Below, piece after piece: positions 58,978 to 64,000 of a DNA stretch of 64,000 nt; within the stretch, counting starts at the first letter, position 1, and each line of letters begins with the position of its first letter. A program made the translations under genes and the position numbers. The notes under the pieces are model-generated. The model saw nothing but the letters and a program-made list of their open reading frames with translations, was not told the origin of the DNA and made no database searches. The DNA is from Lamellibrachia columna (taxonomy: Eukaryota; Annelida; Polychaeta; Sabellida; Siboglinidae): assembly GCA_963662155.1 (NCBI GenBank), contig OY759264.1:11115931-11179930 (forward strand), read 5' to 3'.

Positions 58978-60715
58978 GGTAACCTGGGGCAACACGGTCC
59001 CGGGAGGTAAGACGGCCCCCACCACGTACTCAAAAAATAAAACTCTGAACGTTCCAAATCTGGTGCAAAATGAAGCTAATTCTATCTGATACCCGCCCGA
59101 AAGTTCAGCAACACGAGACAGACGTAATTAAATCAGTGTGTTTTTAAACTTTTATATGCATTGATCTAATATTTTGCCAATAGTAAAATGGTGAAACTCA
59201 CCATACAACGGTGTGAATCATGGATCATGGACGTAATTGGTGACATGATAATATTGTTAATCAGTTGACAGATCAAACAATACAAAATGTGGAATAGTAT
59301 GTTGTGCTTTGTATACATCTTATTAAGACACACGTCTCTGGGCAAGACAGTCCCCATGCATATGGGGCAAGACGGTCCCTATGTCTAATCCCACACGCAC
59401 ATCGTCACACTTTGTCAAATGTATTACACATGACCAATTATGTTTAATACATTGAATATAATACGAACATTGTATAATTTACGTTCTGCTAGCCCGTAGG
59501 CTGTAATTATGATGGAATATCACTAAACCAATATTAGATTATGTATGGATTGCAAGGTATGTATTATATGTTAACTCCCATTTAAAATTAACAACCATAA
59601 TGGCCTGATATATTACTATCATACCACTTGTATATAATATGCATTTTAATTTCAGGCAATATTTCGTTCATACAGTCGAGCCTCGTTATAACGCAGTAGT
59701 CGGGGTCCACGACTTCGGACCGCGCTGTACGTGAGGCGCGTTAGGTGTTCTCATATCCGCCACCAGGGAGCTACTAAACAACAGCGATCGCTGCCCGCTG
59801 CCCGCTGCACCAAGCCCAAGAACGCTGTCGAAGCCCCGTGTGCTTGCAGCACTGTCTTATACGCAAATATGCAGTTTATGGAACTTATTAAACGAGTATA
59901 CTAGCATCAACGTTTATTATTTTGAAATGTCACACACTCTTGATTCTTGAACTGAATAAAACACATGTACGTAAACCGTTATGGAATAGATCTACTACGA
60001 TGATGATGTACTGGACCAATAGGCCTTCGAATCGAAAATAATAACGTGGACCTGAGCAGCCAAAAACGTATAAATTATGCTTTGACAAACGTAGTATGTA
60101 AGCTGATAAAAAAACAGAAAACGCAATAGGTAGAATTAATAATTGTTTCACTTCGTCTTTCAACTGATCTCGACCGAAGCATAAATTTATTACGCACCAC
60201 TTAACATCGATTCATCACTTCATGTGCGGATGACGAATTCGTATTTTCACGCACCGGTAGAGCCTTGGGTTAGGAATTTGACATGTTGGTTTCGCGTCGC
60301 GAAAACGATTAAATTCACGATGTACTGGAAGCATGTCATTTCATCCAAGTGTTATGTTGGCATTGCATACTAAATGCATTTAAAACTGTTTATCTGATTC
60401 TTACGCGAGGCGTATTTGTGAATCTCGATTGCAATTTACAAACTATCGAAGCGAAGCGAGCGACATCGAATGATGTCGGCGACAGCGCAAAACAAACAAC
60501 ACGTTGATACTCATTCACTGATATTGTTTTCCCCTAATGTTTCTTGAGAATTTTCAAAGTAATTCTAAGTAGGTTTAAGCAGGCCCAAATTCGGGGTCCA
60601 CGACCGACCGCGTTATATCCGAATCCGCATAATAACGAGGCGCGACTGTATAAGTAAAAACCACAGGGAGGGGGTTATAGACCGTGTTACCCCAGGTAGA
60701 GGACCGTCTTGCCTC
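58978..60715. mobile_element. Possible second nested element with inverted GGGGCAACACGG-type ends
   Basis: The left end has AACCTGGGGCAACACGGTCC and GGTAAGACGG. The right end, reversed, reads GGCAAGACGGTCC and CTACCTGGGGTAACACGGT. Related GGGGCAAGACGGTCCC lies inside at about 59363. It encloses the TA-flanked element. Exact ends and target duplication were not resolved. Confidence 0.45.
59673..60648. mobile_element. Tc1/mariner (pogo/Tigger-like) non-autonomous element, 976 bp
   Basis: The inverted ends are CAGTCGAGCCTCGTTATAAC on the left and, read in reverse, CAGTCGCGCCTCGTTATTAT on the right. Each is followed inward by related GTCCACGAC and ACCGCG blocks. It is flanked by TA on both sides (59671-59672, 60649-60650). 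No transposase ORF is present. Confidence 0.85.
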
Positions 60716-61385
60716 AAGGATGGGGCAATATGGCTTTTTGGGATATTTACTATTTTTCAAATGCAACTTAGTTAGGTTGTTTATTTACTGAAAATAGTTT
60801 TCCAATGGGTAACGCACAGATCTGTCCACAATGTGAACACATTAAATACAAGCTAAATTTGTTTAATGGTGTGTTCCTTAGGAGGGCCGCGCTGCGTACT
60901 TCCATGTCTGCATACGCAAAAGTGAATTCATTAAATATTAAAGGAAGTAAAAATACATATTTGGTATATTATTATGTTCATCACGTGGACATGTTATTTT
61001 GTATACCAATGTGGCAGGGGCGGGCCGCATTTTGCACAATATCGTTGTCAGTCCGCGGGCCGCATGAAATAGCTACGCGGGCAGCAGTTGGCCCGCGGGC
61101 CGCAGGTTGCCGACCCCTGGATAGCCGATTATACCCAAACACACTACAGTGCTGCCGCCTATGATGAAAGCATATAAATGTTTCCAACTGTACGCAGAAG
61201 TTATAGCCAGTGGAGTATATAGTCGGAGTGTGCGTGCGTTCGTGCGCGCGCGGGCGTGTGCGTGTGCATATGTGTGTGTGTGGGGGGGACGGGGAGGGGG
61301 GGTTGGGCTTTTTAGCTTTCGGAGAAAAAAAATTCCGTGAAAAAACTTGTTGCGCCACTACATAGAAGTTTGGCCCCTTCTATGT

Positions 61386-62406
<1,021 letters not shown>

Positions 62407-62414
62407 CCCCTACT

Positions 62415-62480
62415 CCGGGGGGGGGGGGGGTGCTGCTATACCAAAGCGGTGGGGGTGTGCCGCCAGAGCCCCATGGAGCA

Positions 62481-62520
<40 letters not shown>

Positions 62521-63278
62521 AAGAAATTTAGGGTCACCAAGAGAGAAAGTCAAAGGTAATTGGAGAAACCACCAAAATACGCTTGTTTAACACAAATGTA
62601 AAGTCCGTGTTGCTGTACGGAGCGGAAACGTGGCGAATAAACAAGACCACGCTGATAAGGATCCAGACATTTGTCAACCATTGCCTGAGAAGAATTCTGC
62701 AAATACACTGGATGGACAGGGTGAGCAACAAAGACCTCTGGGATAGAACACAACAAGCCCAAATAGAGTTAGAGATCCTTAAGAGGAGATGGGGATGGCT
62801 TGGCCACACCTTGAGAAAGCCAATCACCAACATAACCAGATAGGCCCTGATGTGGAACCCCCAAGGCAAGAGAAAGAGGGGAAGACCAAAAAACACCTGG
62901 CGGCGTGACCTCGAGGCAGACATCAAGCAAACAGGGAATGGCTGGCAACAACTGGAGAGGATTGCCCAAGACAGGAGGCGCTGGAGAAATGTTGTGGATG
63001 GCCTATGCTCCAGGAGGAGTTAAGGGCCTAAGTAAGTAAGTAAGAGAGAATTATTGAACAATTTATCTAATATCTATAAGTGTAAGATAAGCCCGGGCGG
63101 AACGTTTTCATTGGGAAATTTCCTCTTCCATGAAAGAGAGAAGTATCAGGTTTAATTGGGGCACAAAGAGAAAAAATAAAAAAAAATTCTTCGGACACAG
63201 AGAGAAAAATGGCCAAAAACAGGGGCATTTGCGCGCCACATACATGTATACCTCAGTATAGGGAGTACCCCCCCTGGG
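62415..63278 (-). mobile_element. MITE family A, second copy, split by an RTE-like insertion
   Basis: 62415-62547 and 63042-63278 together are the reverse complement of the MITE at 37039-37373. They are flanked by 8-bp CCCCTACT (62407-62414 and 63279-63286). The left part has gained a (GA)n run at 62481-62515. Two copies with different 8-bp duplications confirm the family's ends. Confidence 0.85.
62548..63041 (+). mobile_element. RTE-like LINE 3' fragment with TAAG tail and 9-bp target duplication
   Basis: It encodes the C-terminal region typical of RTE/BovB-group ORFs: [13 protein letters not shown], then [13 protein letters not shown], then [20 protein letters not shown], ending near 63020. 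An in-frame TAG at 62841-62843 breaks it. It ends in (TAAG)3 and is flanked by AAGAGAGAA at 62539-62547 and 63042-63050. It is a 5'-truncated, target-primed insertion into the MITE. Confidence 0.85.
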
Positions 63279-63366
63279 CCCCTACTGGAGTACACTAACT
63301 AGCCTTTATTACACCAACTAGCCGAGTCGCCCAGCGATGCACGGGAGAAAAAGCATGAGCTTATGG

Positions 63367-63486
63367 CTCCTTGTACCATCCGGTCAAGGTTTGGTACTTG
63401 CAATGCCAATGGCAATGCCATCTTATGACACCTTGTACCATCCGGTCAAGGTTTGGTACTTGCAATGCCAATGGCAATGCCATCTT
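63367..63486. repeat. 62-bp tandem duplication
   Basis: Two copies containing CCTTGTACCATCCGGTCAAG and GCAATGCCAATGGCAATGCC. Confidence 0.9.
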
Positions 63487-63681
63487 CATGCTCCAGAAAG
63501 TATGCCTTACAACTGCCGGTTTCACGCAGCGTTCGGTGGACGGTTGGTGTAGATCACGTAACAGTGGTAGAAACACGCGTAGCGGTGCTAACAATTGCAC
63601 GTAGCTATTATTCTGAGCTACGCCATTTACGTCAAACGTCCGCGTTGGTTCCTCCGACGGAATAAGAACCATCACCATGTT

Positions 63682-63790
63682 CTCCGGGCACCCCGGGCAC
63701 CCCGGGCACCCCGGGCACCCCGGGCACCCCGGGCACCCCGGGCACCCCGGCCACCCCCGGCCACCCCGGCCACACCCCCGGCCACCCCGA
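63682..63790. repeat. 9-bp GC-rich tandem repeat
   Basis: About ten copies of GGGCACCCC, changing to GGCCACCCC at the right end. Confidence 0.95.
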
Positions 63791-63846
63791 CACCATTTCA
63801 AACACCATACATGCGAAATTGACTGAGCTACGAGGGGGACACACTC

Positions 63847-63847
<1 letters not shown>

Positions 63848-63901
<54 letters not shown>

Positions 63902-63902
63902 G
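63848..63902. repeat. ACAG microsatellite
   Basis: Pure (CAGA)n, followed by TTTATTATATAGACGATGAT. This may be the 3' end of a dispersed retroelement, but I cannot name it. Confidence 0.9.
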
Positions 63903-64000
63903 CCGCAAACTACTTTATTATATAGACGATGATTTGAAAATTCCCTGCACCTTTCTTTATCTGACCTTCGGATAATGATGCAAAGAAAACGCTGAACATT

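Larger units (their letters stand above)
58220..61119. mobile_element. hAT-like non-autonomous element, 2.9 kb, with nested insertions
   Basis: Perfect outer inverted ends CAGGGGTCGGCAACC (58220) and GGTTGCCGACCCCTG (61119) are of hAT type. The flanks are GTATAGCC on the left (58212-58219) and GATAGCC on the right (61120-61126), consistent with an 8-bp duplication that lost one base. No transposase ORF is found. It contains (ACGC)n at 58277-58382 and at least one nested element. Confidence 0.8.

Noticed and set aside
62583..62843. Host gene with an 86-aa ORF
   Set aside because: The motifs and TAAG tail identify an RTE-like LINE end, flanked by a target duplication.
63300..63940. Named retroelement (TCGCCCAGCGATGCACGGG start, ACAG tail, TTTATTATATAGA end)
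   Set aside because: It looks like a dispersed repeat, but I could not assign a class or fix the ends from one copy.

Overview
This is a window of animal nuclear DNA, with no sign of prokaryotic gene organisation. It holds two genes split by GT-AG introns and lying tail to tail. A complete 25-exon insulin-degrading enzyme gene (Ide, + strand, 1734-35270) is followed by a 3-exon Vax-type homeobox gene (- strand, 45940-38397). The rest is introns and intergenic DNA rich in CR1-like and RTE-like LINE pieces, tRNA-derived SINEs, small DNA transposons and very long micro- and minisatellites. The lineage looks like an invertebrate bilaterian. My best guess is a cephalochordate (amphioxus), because several minisatellites overlap exon/intron boundaries, a type I recall (unverified) being described in amphioxus as 'mirages'. 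That assignment is an inference.

Layout. 1-1300: two LINE fragments and a SINE, all on the - strand. 1734-35270: Ide. All 25 exons join in frame into 977 codons plus stop, with the HxxEH zinc site, the third-ligand Glu, and a C-terminal SKL peroxisomal signal. Its introns carry a 62-bp minisatellite grown from a SINE, a 3.8-kb array of 91 copies of a 42-bp unit, a 27-copy 39-bp array, LINE and SINE remnants and a nearly full-length but dead CR1-like LINE (28051 to about 33030). 35271-38396: the intergenic tail-to-tail interval, with a polyadenylation signal for Ide and three MITE copies. 38397-45940: Vax. Its homeodomain is split between residues 44 and 45, and intron 1 holds a 0.9-kb ACC/CAC array and a palindromic cluster with TA-repeat loops. 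45941-64000: sequence upstream of Vax, with no gene I can support, many microsatellites, a 2.9-kb hAT-like element with other elements nested in it, and a MITE split by an RTE-like insertion.

Main discovery. In four separate places in Ide, a tandem array is built from a unit that spans a splice junction. These are the exon 6 donor (42 bp x 91), the exon 14 donor (41 bp x 4), the exon 21 donor (44 bp x 2) and the exon 16 acceptor (32 bp x about 6). Each array therefore duplicates a few coding bases together with a working splice signal. Four cases at different copy numbers in one gene suggest a recurrent process that starts at exon/intron boundaries, and it predicts specific splice isoforms.

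Ide and Vax have unrelated biochemical roles. One is a cytosolic/peroxisomal M16 metalloprotease and the other a nuclear transcription factor. Their adjacency is of interest mainly as microsynteny.
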